From Bradyrhizobium aeschynomenes (lineage in GTDB: Bacteria; Pseudomonadota; Alphaproteobacteria; Rhizobiales; Xanthobacteraceae): DNA of 64,000 bases. Shown piece after piece: positions 1 to 9,524 of this stretch. How positions within the stretch are numbered: position 1 is the stretch's first letter; each line of letters starts with the position of its first letter. Below the pieces are notes generated by a model. The model ran no database searches. It saw only the letters and a list, made by a program, of their open reading frames with translations, and was not told the origin of the DNA. The stretch spans positions 496,001 through 560,000 of the forward strand of contig NZ_JABFDM010000004.1 of the NCBI RefSeq assembly GCF_013178945.1. The letters are read 5' to 3'. Position numbers and translations under genes: made by a program.

Positions 1-957
1 GATGCCGAGCGAGGCGATCTCGACCCGCCAGCCGACCGGCAGCTTGCGCTCGCCGACCGCCACCGTCTCCTTGGGCATCATCATGACGCCCTCGGGGCCG
101 AGCGGGCGCGAGACGCCATCCGCCGTGATCCAGGTGCCGGACGTGTAGTCGCCCTGGCCCTGCCGCATCCGGTACAGCATCAGCTTCTCGCCGCCGGAGA
201 AATGCAGCGCGAACCAGTCCCAGCCGCTCTGGTCTGAGGCCAGCGGCTGGCTGCTCCATTCGCGGTCGAGCCAGGCCTGGCCTGTGACCTCGACCGGCTT
301 GTCGTCGAAGCTGATGCGGCCGCGGACGCGGTAGAACGGCTGGCTGTAGTAGTAGGACGCTTGGCCGCGCTCCGATTTGCGGCTGTAGCCGCCGATGCCC
401 TGCAGCACCACCGGACGGTCCGCCTCCAGATGCAGCGCATAGGAAAAGTCGGCCGCGCTCGCGGTCATCTCAAGCGGTGCCAGCGACTGATCATCGGTCT
501 TGTCAGTGCCGCGCAACTGCCAGTCGTCAATCCAGGCCTGGAACGGCTTGGCCTCGACGCCGGCCTGCCCGACGCCGCCGCGCGCAAATTTTTCCGTCGA
601 GCGATGGCTGCCGGCGCGGGTGACCGCCGCATGCGCCATCCATAGCTGCTGATTGTCGAAGCCCTCGCCCTGCGGCCCCGGCCGCGCCGCCGAGCGGAAC
701 AGGGTCCATTGCAGGCCGTAAGCCTTGCCGCCGCCGTCGCTGAGATTGGCGGTCACGTACCACCATTCGATGCGGAAATCGTCATGCAGCCCGTGATCGG
801 CCGGGAAGGAAAACGCTCGGCCCGGGGTCACCGGCGCAAAGCCGTCGGCGCTGTCGCTGAGGCCCGCAAAGCCCTGCGCATAGGCAAGCCGCGGCAGCGC
901 CAGCAGGCCAAGGCCGCCGATCAGGCCGCGGCGCGTGATGGTCGTTCTAGCGCTCAA
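1..957 (-). CDS. AttH/CrtC-like lipocalin-fold exported protein (partial)
   Basis: The 3' end lies beyond the window; 319 codons are visible. The N-terminus has a Tat-type signal (TITRRGLIGGLG, then an Ala/Leu-rich core ending near AYAQG). The body contains IEWWYVTANL, LQWTLFR, AQAWL-like and DREWSS motifs typical of the AttH / hydroxyneurosporene-hydratase (CrtC) beta-barrel family. The proposed TTG start overlaps the stop of the upstream permease gene (ATTGAGCGCTAG), which suggests translational coupling. Homologues commonly sit beside a LolD-type ATPase and FtsX-type permease, so it is probably the periplasmic partner of that transporter. Substrate unknown. Carotenoid hydratase activity is unlikely because no carotenoid gene is nearby. 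Confidence 0.75.
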   Translation of the reverse strand, partial: MSARTTITRRGLIGGLGLLALPRLAYAQGFAGLSDSADGFAPVTPGRAFSFPADHGLHDDFRIEWWYVTANLSDGGGKAYGLQWTLFRSAARPGPQGEGFDNQQLWMAHAAVTRAGSHRSTEKFARGGVGQAGVEAKPFQAWIDDWQLRGTDKTDDQSLAPLEMTASAADFSYALHLEADRPVVLQGIGGYSRKSERGQASYYYSQPFYRVRGRISFDDKPVEVTGQAWLDREWSSQPLASDQSGWDWFALHFSGGEKLMLYRMRQGQGDYTSGTWITADGVSRPLGPEGVMMMPKETVAVGERKLPVGWRVEIASLGI

Positions 958-3409
958 TGGTGAAGGTCCTCACCAATTGTGCCGGCTGCATCCGCGCCAG
1001 CCGCAGCACCGGCAGCAGCGAGGCGATCAGCGCCGCGACGAGCGTGACGGCGAGCAACCGGATCAGCTGCAGCGGAAACACGTCGAACGGCAGCCGCCAG
1101 CCGAACGCCTTCACGTTGACGATCGCGATCAGACACCACGCCACGACGAGCCCGAGCGGCAGCGCCAGCAGCGCGGTGAGCCCGGCCAGCGACAGCGTCT
1201 TCAACAGCTCCACTTGCGCCAGCCGCCGCCGCGTCAGCCCGATCGCCCAGAGTGGCGCGAGCTGCGGCAGCCGTGAATTGGCCAGCGTCAGCAGGCTCGT
1301 CAGCAGCGCGATCGCGGCGACACCGAGCGTGAAGGTGTTGAGCGCCCCGGTCACCGCGAAGGTGCGGTTGAAGATCTGCTTCGACTCCTGCTTCACCGTC
1401 GCCTGGTCGACGACGTTGCGGCCGTCGAGCCCGAACTTGTCGCTGAGCGCCGCGATCAGCCCCGCCACGTCGGCGGGCGCCGCGCGCACCGCCATCCGGG
1501 TGATGGGCGTGGCCGGGAAGCGGCGCGTCAGCGCCGCAACGTTGACGGTGACCTGTCCCTTCGGATTGCCGTAGTCGGCATAGATGCCGGCGACGGTGAT
1601 GCGCCAGTCGCCGGTGGGCGCGGGAATATCCAGGCTATCGCCGACCGCGAGATCGAGCCGCCGCGCCAGCTGCTCGCTGACGAAGCCGGCATCGCCGCGC
1701 ACCAGCTGCTTCCACGCGGCGCCGCCTGCCTGCAGCAGGGGCCAGTGATCGCGATAGGTCTCGTGATCGGGAAGGCCGAGCACGTCGATCGGCGCGCCGG
1801 CCAGCTGCGCCTCGGCGCGGCCGCCGGGCAGCACCGCCTGCGCGTCGGGCCGCGTCCGCAGCCAGGCCTGGATGTCGCGTGTCTGCGCCTCATCGGCCGC
1901 GCTGATGTAGATGTCGGCGGCGAGGCGTCCGTCGAGCCAGACCAGGAAGGTGCGGTTGAAGGTCTCCACCATGGTCGCGACGCCGACATTGACGGCGAGC
2001 GCCAGCAGCAGCGCCATGAGCGCCAGCGACAAGCCCGAGATCTGCTGCCGGCTGTCCGCCCAGAACCATTGCGCCAGCGCCGCGCGCGCGCCGCGCTCGC
2101 CGAGCCGCAGCACCAGCTCCAGGATGGCCGGCAGCAGCAGCGCAGCGCCGAGCATCATGGCTGCCAGTACGCCGAAACCGGCGAGCAGCGATTGCCCGAG
2201 CCAAAGCAGCAGCCCCGCCGCAACGAAGAAGGCAAACGCGACGGCGCTCTGCAGCCGCAGCCAGCGCCGCTGCGCCTCCTGCCAGGCGTAGGGCTGCGCC
2301 GTGGCGAGGATCGGCAGCCGCATCGACTTGATCAGGCTCGTCGTCGCCGCGGCGAGGGCGCCGGCGATGCTGATGGCGAGGCCGGCGAGCCACCATTCCA
2401 GCTGCAGGCTCAATTCGCCCGGCACCTGCGCGCCATACAGGCCGCGCAGTGACGCGGCCACGTTCGGCAGCAGCGCGGCTGCGATGAAATAGCCGCACAC
2501 CAGCCCGACGAGGCCTGCCACCAATGCGAAGGCAATGAGCTCGCCGATCAGCACGGCATTGAGCTGGCGCGCCGACACGCCGCAGGCGCGCAGGGTGCGC
2601 AGCACCGGCAGGCGCTGCTCGAAGGCCAGCCCGATCGCGGAGTTGACGATGAACAGGCCGACGACGAAGGACAGCAGGCCAAACGCGGTGAGGTTGAGAT
2701 GGAAGCTGTCGGTCAGCCGCTCCAGGTCGGTCTCGGCTTCGGGCTGCACCAGTTGCAGCCGGCCGCCGCCGAAGTTCTGCAACGGCGGCAGCTTGGCTGA
2801 TGTCTTGCCGACCAGCAGGCGCGAGATCTGGCCGGACCTGCCGAGCAGCCTCTGCGCGTCGCCGATGTCGACCACGAGGATGCCGGGTGCGAGCTGCTGC
2901 TGCGCCATCAGTGGCGGCAGCAGGGCGTCGTTGCTCAGCCGCGGCGCCGCGCCGTCTTTCAGTCCGAGATCGGTCAGCGTCTCCGGCGAAATCAACGTCC
3001 GATGCGGCGGGGTCAGAAACGCCTCGAGCTCGCTGCGTCCGACGGTCGGCGCGTCGCCGACCTCGCGGGGGATGCTGAACGGCTCGATGCCGAGCAGCCG
3101 GATCGAGCGGCCGTCGATCTGCACGCGGCCTTCGATCACCGGCGACACCGGCCAGCCGGCACGGCGCAATTCGGCGAACACGCCTTGCGGCAGCATCTTG
3201 CCGTCGGTCGCGACCAGCATCGGCGTGCGCGCGCCGCCGAAGATCGCGGCGGCGCGATCATAGGAGCTGCGCGCCTGCTGGTTCAGCGCCTGCACGCCGC
3301 TCCACAATGCGGTGGCCGAGATCAGTCCGATCAGCAAGGTCGCGAACTGCATCGGATGCCGCCGCCAGTGACTGAGCAGCACGGCGAGAATCCACAGCGC
3401 GCGCGTCAT
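947..3409 (-). CDS. FtsX/MacB-type ABC transporter permease
   Basis: About 820 residues. The start MTRALWILAVLLSHW is chosen because its ATG overlaps the stop of the ATPase gene (ATGA at 3406-3409); the open frame continues upstream but there it only shadows the ATPase. One N-terminal membrane helix is followed by a large periplasmic domain, then membrane blocks near residues 270-500 and 690-815, the two-FtsX-domain plan of lipoprotein or lipid exporter permeases. It ends RTFTIER. With the 219-residue ATPase and the exported lipocalin it forms a three-gene unit. The transported substrate cannot be read from sequence. Confidence 0.88.
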   Translation of the reverse strand: MTRALWILAVLLSHWRRHPMQFATLLIGLISATALWSGVQALNQQARSSYDRAAAIFGGARTPMLVATDGKMLPQGVFAELRRAGWPVSPVIEGRVQIDGRSIRLLGIEPFSIPREVGDAPTVGRSELEAFLTPPHRTLISPETLTDLGLKDGAAPRLSNDALLPPLMAQQQLAPGILVVDIGDAQRLLGRSGQISRLLVGKTSAKLPPLQNFGGGRLQLVQPEAETDLERLTDSFHLNLTAFGLLSFVVGLFIVNSAIGLAFEQRLPVLRTLRACGVSARQLNAVLIGELIAFALVAGLVGLVCGYFIAAALLPNVAASLRGLYGAQVPGELSLQLEWWLAGLAISIAGALAAATTSLIKSMRLPILATAQPYAWQEAQRRWLRLQSAVAFAFFVAAGLLLWLGQSLLAGFGVLAAMMLGAALLLPAILELVLRLGERGARAALAQWFWADSRQQISGLSLALMALLLALAVNVGVATMVETFNRTFLVWLDGRLAADIYISAADEAQTRDIQAWLRTRPDAQAVLPGGRAEAQLAGAPIDVLGLPDHETYRDHWPLLQAGGAAWKQLVRGDAGFVSEQLARRLDLAVGDSLDIPAPTGDWRITVAGIYADYGNPKGQVTVNVAALTRRFPATPITRMAVRAAPADVAGLIAALSDKFGLDGRNVVDQATVKQESKQIFNRTFAVTGALNTFTLGVAAIALLTSLLTLANSRLPQLAPLWAIGLTRRRLAQVELLKTLSLAGLTALLALPLGLVVAWCLIAIVNVKAFGWRLPFDVFPLQLIRLLAVTLVAALIASLLPVLRLARMQPAQLVRTFTIER

Positions 3410-4065
3410 GCGACGCGCCCGGCATGCAGATGGACGTGGCGGTCGAGCATCGCCGCGAGCCGCGCGCTGTGCGTCACCATCAGGAAGCCGCAGCCGGTGC
3501 GCGTGACGAGGTCGCGCGTCAACGCCATCACCTCGTCGGCGGTGTCCTCGTCGAGATTGCCGGTCGGTTCGTCCGCGAGCAGCAGGGCCGGCTTGATGGC
3601 CAATGCGCGGCCGATCGCGACGCGTTGCTGCTGGCCGCCCGACAGCTGCTCCGGATAGCGCTTGAGCAATGTCGTCAGTCCCAGTCGCGCGACCAGCTCG
3701 GTGTGCCATGCCGGGTCATGCCGTCCGGCCAGCCGCGCCTGAAAGCTGAGATTGTCGGCCACCGACAGGCTCGGCACCAGGTTGAACTGCTGAAACACCA
3801 GGCCGAGCCGCTCGCGCCGGATTGCCGCGCGGCCGGCATCGTCGAGCGCGCCGACCGATGCTCCCTCGAGCACGATCTCGCCGCCGTCAGCCGCATCGAG
3901 CCCGGCGATGAGATGCAGCAGCGTGCTCTTGCCCGAGCCGGATTCACCGGTCAGCGCGACACGCTCGCCGGAGGCGACAGTGAGATCCACGCCACGCAGG
4001 ACGTTGATCGGCTCGCCGCCGGATCGATAGGACTTGGTGAGATGACGGACGTTGAGCACGAGCAT
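3406..4065 (-). CDS. LolD/MacB-type ABC transporter ATP-binding protein
   Basis: Complete nucleotide-binding domain of 219 residues: Walker A GESGSGKST at residues 40-48, signature LSGGQQQRVAIGRAL, Walker B LLLADEPTGNLDE, switch His in MVTHS. The ADEPTGNLD form is characteristic of the LolD/FtsE/MacB group that drives mechanotransmission rather than import. The open frame extends ten codons upstream (to 4095), but the start MLVLNVRHLTKSY fits the family. First gene of a minus-strand operon with the FtsX-type permease and the lipocalin-like protein. Confidence 0.9.
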   Translation of the reverse strand: MLVLNVRHLTKSYRSGGEPINVLRGVDLTVASGERVALTGESGSGKSTLLHLIAGLDAADGGEIVLEGASVGALDDAGRAAIRRERLGLVFQQFNLVPSLSVADNLSFQARLAGRHDPAWHTELVARLGLTTLLKRYPEQLSGGQQQRVAIGRALAIKPALLLADEPTGNLDEDTADEVMALTRDLVTRTGCGFLMVTHSARLAAMLDRHVHLHAGRVA

Positions 4066-4323
4066 GATCGAGGTTGTTGCGTCACAACATAACAAGGGCC
4101 AACGCGAACATCACGTGCTCGTTCGCCGTCACGGCCGTGATGTGATCGGTCGCGTGCTCGTCAGCAGGTTGCGGATCCGCCCTTGTGCAGCCTCGAAGGG
4201 CGAATTCCCGCGTTGCAGCAACAACTTAGCTCGCGATCTGGTTGCCTGCGAAGCCGCTTCGTGGGTAGCATCGTCGAAACGCCCGGACGACAGGGGCGGA
4301 TCATAACAAAGAGGGGAAGGAAC

Positions 4324-5634
4324 ATGGCTGCGCCAACGACGCTCACGGGCACATCCCGCGCAAGCTCGACACCCACGCCGAAGGGCGCCTGGAAGATCAC
4401 CTTCCTGCTGTTCCTGTTCATGCTGGTGAACTTCGCCGACAAGATCGTGGTCGGGCTCGCCGGCGTGCCGATCATGTCCGAGCTCAATCTGAGCGCCGAG
4501 CAGTTCGGCCTGCTCGGCTCCTCCTTCTTCTTCCTGTTCTCGATCGCCGCCATCGTGGTCGGCTTCGTCGTCAACAAGGTGCCGACGCGCTGGGTGCTGC
4601 TGGTGCTGGCGCTGATCTGGGCGGTGGCGCAATTCCCGATGGTCGGCACCGTCGGCTTCACCACCTTGCTGATCTGCCGCATCATTCTCGGCGCGGGTGA
4701 AGGGCCGGCCGCGTCCGTCGCCATTCACGCCGTCTACAAATGGTTTCCCGACGAAAAGCGTGCGCTGCCAACGGCTATCCTGTCCCAGGGCTCCGCCTTC
4801 GGTGTGATCCTCGCCGTGCCGGCGCTGAACTGGATCATCGTGAATCATGGCTGGCACTATGCGTTCGGTGCGCTCGGCATCGTCGGCCTGATGTGGAGCG
4901 CAGCGTGGCTGTGGCTGGGCCGGGAAGGCCCGCTGGCCGATATCGAGTCGGCCGACATGCGCGAGCAGCGGGTGCCCTATCTGCAATTGCTGACGTCCCG
5001 CACCTTCGTCGGCTGCGTTGCCGCCACCTTCGGCGCCTATTGGGCGCTGTCGCTCGGGCTGACCTGGTTCACGCCGTTCCTGGTCAAGGGTCTCGGCTTC
5101 TCGCAAGCGCAGGCCGGATTCATCTCGATCCTCCCCTGGGTGTTCGGTGCGTGCGTCGTGCTGACCACTGGCTTTGCGTCGCAAATGCTGATGGCGCGCG
5201 GGGTGTCCACGCGCATGGCTCGCGGCGTGCTCGGCGCAACGCCGCTCGTGATCGGCGGCATCCTGATGGCGTGCATGGCGCATGTCGACGGCGCTTCGGC
5301 CAAGATCGCGCTGCTCGTGGTCGGATCGGGGTTGTGCGGCTCGATCTACGTCGTCTGCCCGCCGATGATCGGCGAATTCACGCCGGTTGCCCAGCGCGGC
5401 GCGGCCATGGCGATCTACGGCGCGCTGTATACGCTCGCCGGCATCGTTGCGCCCGTCGTGATGGGCAAGATGATCCAGGCCTCGGGCAGTCTGCTGGACG
5501 GCTACATGTCGGGCTTCACCATCAACGCCGTGATCATGGTGATCTCCGGCCTGCTCGGCCTCGCGCTGCTGTGGCCGAACACCGAGCGCGCCCGCCTGCA
5601 GTCACATCAGGCTGCCGCGCCGGAATTTGCGTGA
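4324..5634 (+). CDS. MFS transporter, anion:cation symporter-like
   Basis: 436 residues with about twelve hydrophobic segments. The start follows GAGGGGAAGGAAC (Shine-Dalgarno) and gives MAAPTTLTGTSRAS; the upstream extension of the frame lacks a sensible start. The first helix FLLFLFMLVNFADKIVVGLAG and the loop FVVNKVPTRWVLL match the ACS family (organic anion/proton symporters such as galactonate or phthalate carriers). It stands alone on the plus strand, divergent from the ABC operon across a 228-bp gap that probably holds both promoters. Substrate unknown. Confidence 0.85.
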   Translation: MAAPTTLTGTSRASSTPTPKGAWKITFLLFLFMLVNFADKIVVGLAGVPIMSELNLSAEQFGLLGSSFFFLFSIAAIVVGFVVNKVPTRWVLLVLALIWAVAQFPMVGTVGFTTLLICRIILGAGEGPAASVAIHAVYKWFPDEKRALPTAILSQGSAFGVILAVPALNWIIVNHGWHYAFGALGIVGLMWSAAWLWLGREGPLADIESADMREQRVPYLQLLTSRTFVGCVAATFGAYWALSLGLTWFTPFLVKGLGFSQAQAGFISILPWVFGACVVLTTGFASQMLMARGVSTRMARGVLGATPLVIGGILMACMAHVDGASAKIALLVVGSGLCGSIYVVCPPMIGEFTPVAQRGAAMAIYGALYTLAGIVAPVVMGKMIQASGSLLDGYMSGFTINAVIMVISGLLGLALLWPNTERARLQSHQAAAPEFA

Positions 5635-5664
5635 GCCGAGGTGCGCAACGCGCGGCCAATCCCC

Positions 5665-5831
5665 GGTGTCATCCCGGACAAGCGCGCGGCACGCGCGCGC
5701 CGATCCGGGATCCATAACCCCAGGGAGACGTTCGAGGCACGAACGTCGACCATACCGCCAAAGCTACAACCGCCGCGGCGTATGGATCCCGGGTCGGCGT
5801 CCGCCAAAGCGCGTTGCCGGACACGACTCCG
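5665..5831. repeat. Dispersed intergenic palindromic repeat, family A
   Basis: Two arms form a long imperfect inverted repeat: GATCCGGGATCCATA near 5701-5715 faces TATGGATCCCGGGTC near 5781-5795, and the outer GGTGTCATCCCGGACAAGC faces CGCGTTGCCGGACACGAC. A related element lies at 21664-21788. It separates the MFS gene from the convergent deacylase gene. Confidence 0.8.
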
Positions 5832-5875
5832 AACATGAGGCGGCTCTGCGGCAAGCCGAAGCTGATGGCTGGCCG

Positions 5876-7594
5876 TTATTGCACCCCGGCTCTCGCCCCC
5901 CTGACCAGCCGCCCCGGCCGCGCGCCGGTGGCCTCGCCGTGCCGGCGCGTCACCACACCAGACACGATGGTCGCCTCGTAGCCGTCGACCTCCTGCATCA
6001 GGCGGCGGCCGCCGACCGGCAGGTCGTAATGCACCTTGGGCGGATGCAAGTGGAGCCGATCATAGTCGATGACGTTCAGGTCGGCCTTGTAGCCGGGCGC
6101 AATTAGGCCGCGATCGTCCAGGCCGACGGAGAGCGCGGTCTTGCGCGACTGCGCGGCGACGACGAACGGGATCGACAGTCTGTCGCCGCGCTTGCGGTCG
6201 CGCGTCCAGTGCGTCAGCAGATAGGTCGGGAAGCTGGCGTCGCAGATGATGCCGCAATGTGCGCCGCCGTCGCTGAGGCCTGGGACGCTTCTGGGATCGC
6301 GCAGCATCTCATAGGTCGCATCGAGATTGCCGTCGGAATAGTTGAGGAACGGCACGTAGAGCATGCCGCGTCCGCCATCCGTCAGCATCGCGTCGTAGGC
6401 CAGTTCCTCCGGCCGGCAGCCCCTGGCGCGCGCTTGTGAACCGAGCGACCGCTCCGGCGGCTGTTCGTAGTCCGGCGGATCGCCGAGCAGGTACATCTTG
6501 TCGTAGTTCGGCTTGAAGAACAGCGGATCGTCGGTCGCGCTGGCCTGCTCGCTCAGGATCGCTGCGCGGAGCTGGGGGTCGCGCATCCGCGTGACGCGCT
6601 CGGCAAGCGGCAGGTGCGCGATAGCCTGGTAGCTCGGATGCGTCTGCAACGGGTTGCGCGACAGCTCCAGCCCGAGCAGCAGCCCGACCGGGCGCGCCGC
6701 GATCTGCGCCGTCACCGACAGGCCGCGCGCAGCGGCGGCATTGATCTCGGCGAGCGTCTGCCGCCAGCGCTGCGGCGCGCGGTCGTTTTGCGTCACCGAG
6801 AACGAGATCGGGCATTTGGTCTGATCGGCAATGCGCAGCATCATCGGCAGGTCTTCATGGATGGTCGAGATGTCCAGCACAAACTGCAGCACGCTGCGGC
6901 CGGCGCCGTGCATGGCGCCCGCGATGGTCGTCAGCTCGTCCTCGCCGGCCTTGAGCGTCGGCGTGTAGTCGCCGGTCGAGGTGCGGTGATTGAGCGTGCG
7001 CGAGGTCGAGAAGCCAAGCGCGCCGGCCTTGACCGCATCGCGCGCCAATGCGGCCATGGCACGGTTGTCGTCGGCGGTGGCGGGATCGCGGCGCGCGCCA
7101 CGCTCGCCCATCACATAGACGCGCAGCGCCGCGTGCGGCAGCTGGGCGCCGATGTCGAGATCGAAATTGCGCTTGGCCAGCCATTCCATGTAGTCGGGAA
7201 AGCTTTCCCATTCCCAGGGAATGCCGGCCTCGAGCACCGGCTCGGGAATATCCTCGACGCCCTCCATCAACTGGATCAGCCGCTGATGATCCGCCGGCCG
7301 GCACGGCGCGAAGCCGACGCCGCAATTTCCCATGATCGCCGTGGTGACGCCGTTCTGCGACGACGGCGAGATGTCGTGGCTCCAGGTGACCTGGCCGTCG
7401 TAATGGGTGTGGACGTCGACGAAGCCGGGCGTGACGAGCTTGCCGCGCGCATCGATCTCCTCGCGGCCGGATGCCGCGATCTTGCCGACCCCGACGATAC
7501 GGCCGTCCGCGATCGCGACGTCGGCGTCATAAAGCTCGCCGCCCGAACCGTCGGCAACGGTCCCGCCGCGGATCACGAGATCTGGCTGCGTCAT
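5876..7594 (-). CDS. N-acyl-D-amino-acid deacylase / D-aminoacylase family amidohydrolase
   Basis: 572 residues from MTQPDLVIRGGTVADGSGG; the open frame runs 106 codons further upstream, but that part is translated repeat sequence. The N-terminal beta-sandwich (residues 1-60) is followed by a TIM barrel with metal-binding VDVHTHYDGQVTW, the usual D-aminoacylase form, and later SDGGAHCGI carrying the conserved catalytic Asp. The C-terminus returns to the small domain. It hydrolyses N-acyl D-amino acids or related amides in the cytoplasm; the precise substrate is not evident. An MFS gene lies on each side, which could indicate an uptake and catabolic use of acylated amino acids, but no operon overlap supports this. 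Confidence 0.85.
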   Translation of the reverse strand: MTQPDLVIRGGTVADGSGGELYDADVAIADGRIVGVGKIAASGREEIDARGKLVTPGFVDVHTHYDGQVTWSHDISPSSQNGVTTAIMGNCGVGFAPCRPADHQRLIQLMEGVEDIPEPVLEAGIPWEWESFPDYMEWLAKRNFDLDIGAQLPHAALRVYVMGERGARRDPATADDNRAMAALARDAVKAGALGFSTSRTLNHRTSTGDYTPTLKAGEDELTTIAGAMHGAGRSVLQFVLDISTIHEDLPMMLRIADQTKCPISFSVTQNDRAPQRWRQTLAEINAAAARGLSVTAQIAARPVGLLLGLELSRNPLQTHPSYQAIAHLPLAERVTRMRDPQLRAAILSEQASATDDPLFFKPNYDKMYLLGDPPDYEQPPERSLGSQARARGCRPEELAYDAMLTDGGRGMLYVPFLNYSDGNLDATYEMLRDPRSVPGLSDGGAHCGIICDASFPTYLLTHWTRDRKRGDRLSIPFVVAAQSRKTALSVGLDDRGLIAPGYKADLNVIDYDRLHLHPPKVHYDLPVGGRRLMQEVDGYEATIVSGVVTRRHGEATGARPGRLVRGARAGVQ

Positions 7595-7726
7595 GGCGTG
7601 TCTTCCCCGGATGTTGTTGTTTGCCCGTATCATCGGCCGGTGGACGATGATGTCAACATGCGGGAGGTGAGGACAGCGTTGCGCGAAAAAGCTGCCGCCA
7701 TCGCGGTGCCCAATACAGCGCCCTCG

Positions 7727-7874
7727 CCCCTTGTGGGAGAGGGCATCGCCGGCCCATCCACTCGCTCGGTTGGGTGAGGGGTCTCTCTCCACGCGTGCAA
7801 CTCGCGGAGAGAGACCCCTCACCCGACCAAGCTTGCCGCTCTGTCCTACATGCCCTCTCCCACAAGGGGCGAGG
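7727..7874. repeat. Dispersed intergenic palindromic repeat, family B
   Basis: This is the main content of the 357-bp gap 7595-7951. The arms CCCTCGCCCCTTGTGGGAGAG and CTCTCCCACAAGGGGCGAGGG flank inner CCCCTCACCC-type segments. Same family as 18209-18373, 23243-23404 and 41213-41312. The rest of the gap shows no gene; it should hold the deacylase promoter. Confidence 0.85.
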
Positions 7875-7951
7875 GCGCAGTCACGGGCACTGCGCTCATC
7901 TCCGCATGTCAATCTTGCGTTGATGGGCTGACGGGTTGCTGACGATGCCAG

Positions 7952-9175
7952 CTACGCCTTCGCCTTCTTCGGCTCCGTAAAGAACGCCAGCACGATGGTC
8001 AGCAGCATGAACACGACGGAGGTGCCGAACACCCAGCGCGGCGCGTTCATGTCCATGATCCAGCCGAACAGCAGCGGGCTGACGACGCCGGCGAAGTTGA
8101 AGCCGGTGGAGACGATGCCGAAGGCGCGGCCGGCAGCGCCCGCGGGAGCGGCATTGCGCACCAGCATGTCGCGCGAGGGCGCGATCACGCCGCTCATGAA
8201 GCCCGCGGTCAGCATGATCGCGACCAGCAGCACGGTGGGCAGGCTGACGAAGGTGATGATCAGCACCAGCACCGCATTGATCGCGTAGGCAACGGCGGCG
8301 ACCAGATTGTGATGGCGGATGCGGTCGGCGAGTTGGCCGCCGGCGAGCACGCCGACCGCGCTGGCGCCGAGGAAGGCGGTCAGTGCGATGTTGGCCGTCG
8401 AGAACGAGATGCCATAGCCGTTCATGAAAGCGACCACGCCGAAGCTGGAGATGCCGGCGTTGGACAGGCTGAGCAGCATGAAGAACACGGTCAGCAGCAT
8501 CAGCATCGGCGTGAGCAGGCTGGGCTGCTTGATCTTGGTGCCGTCCGCCTTGGTGTGATGCGGATGCGGCGGCACCTCAGGCACGTTGCCGACGAGCAGC
8601 AGCAGCGCGGCGAGCGGACCGACCAGGCCGGCGGCGATCAGCGCGCCGGAGCCGCCGACCGTGGTGACCAGCGCCGCCATGACCGCCGGCGCCACCGCGC
8701 CGCCGAGATAGCCGGCGAAGGTGTGCACGCCGAAGGCACGGCCCATCCGGCTCTCTTCCATATGCGCCGACAGCAGCGCGTAGTCGGAAGGATGATACAC
8801 GGCGTTGGCGAGGCCGAGCAGCACCGCCGAGACGATGAGGCTGGTGTAGGTCAGGTAGACGCCGAGGATCGCCAGCGACAGGCCGCCGAGCGTCAGGCCC
8901 AGCAGCAGAATGCGGCGGGCGCCAGCACGGTCCACGAGATAGCCCACCGGCGCCTGGGTCAGCGCCGAGACCACGGCGAACACCGTGAGCGGAAAGCCGA
9001 GCTCGACATAGCCGACGCCGAGCTTCTCCTTCAGGTAGGGAAACAGCATCGGCAGCACCAGCATGTGCAGGTGGCTGACCCAATGCGCCAGGGAGATCAG
9101 CGCCAGCGTGCGCAGCGAGGAGGCGGTCCGGACCGGTGCCGTGGTGTGTTGCGATGCGGCGAGAACGTCAGCCAT
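7952..9175 (-). CDS. MFS transporter (fosmidomycin-resistance-like group)
   Basis: 407 residues, about twelve membrane segments with the N- and C-halves joined by a charged loop (PHPHHTKADGTKIKQP). The segment LAHWVSHLHMLVLPMLFPYLKE resembles the Fsr/YNFM group of drug or small-molecule exporters. It starts MADVLAASQHTT and lies downstream of soxB on the same strand but is separated from it by 349 bp with repeats, so it probably has its own promoter. No sulfur-specific role can be inferred. Confidence 0.82.
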   Translation of the reverse strand: MADVLAASQHTTAPVRTASSLRTLALISLAHWVSHLHMLVLPMLFPYLKEKLGVGYVELGFPLTVFAVVSALTQAPVGYLVDRAGARRILLLGLTLGGLSLAILGVYLTYTSLIVSAVLLGLANAVYHPSDYALLSAHMEESRMGRAFGVHTFAGYLGGAVAPAVMAALVTTVGGSGALIAAGLVGPLAALLLLVGNVPEVPPHPHHTKADGTKIKQPSLLTPMLMLLTVFFMLLSLSNAGISSFGVVAFMNGYGISFSTANIALTAFLGASAVGVLAGGQLADRIRHHNLVAAVAYAINAVLVLIITFVSLPTVLLVAIMLTAGFMSGVIAPSRDMLVRNAAPAGAAGRAFGIVSTGFNFAGVVSPLLFGWIMDMNAPRWVFGTSVVFMLLTIVLAFFTEPKKAKA

Positions 9176-9524
9176 GCTCGATCCGTTGGGCTCCCGACGT
9201 CAGTGATGAAACTGGAGGGCGCGTTGCCGGCAAACCGCCGAGACTCCCGCAATGAGGGCGCGCGACACAACGCCACACTATCGGAATGCGGTTCATTGTC
9301 CATGAACGCGGGCGCATGGCACCTGCGCGCGCTGGCCGACGGGGTAGGGCGCGGTGATGCTTTGGTCAGGCATTCGGCCGTTGTGCATGGCGAGGCATGG
9401 TGGTGCCTCACCCATCAGTGTCGTCCCCGCGGACGCGGGGACGACAGCGGAGTATGACGTGCCGAGCCGGGACTGTAACGGAGTATGACGTGCCGTCTGT
9501 GTCACGCCGGCCGGGTGCCCCCGC
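9176..9524. other. Intergenic gap with a short palindrome and a 17-nt direct repeat
   Basis: No gene is visible. CGTCCCCGCGGACGCGGGGACG near 9422-9443 is an inverted repeat. CGGAGTATGACGTGCCG occurs at 9448-9464 and again at 9479-9495 (31-bp period). The region lies downstream of soxB and upstream of the MFS gene. Confidence 0.6.

Noticed and set aside
4177..4208. CGCCCTT ... AAGGGCGAATTC, which looks like TA-cloning vector flanks
   Set aside because: The two pieces are only 11 bp apart and flanked by ordinary chromosomal sequence; it reads as a chance 7-bp inverted repeat near a promoter rather than vector contamination.
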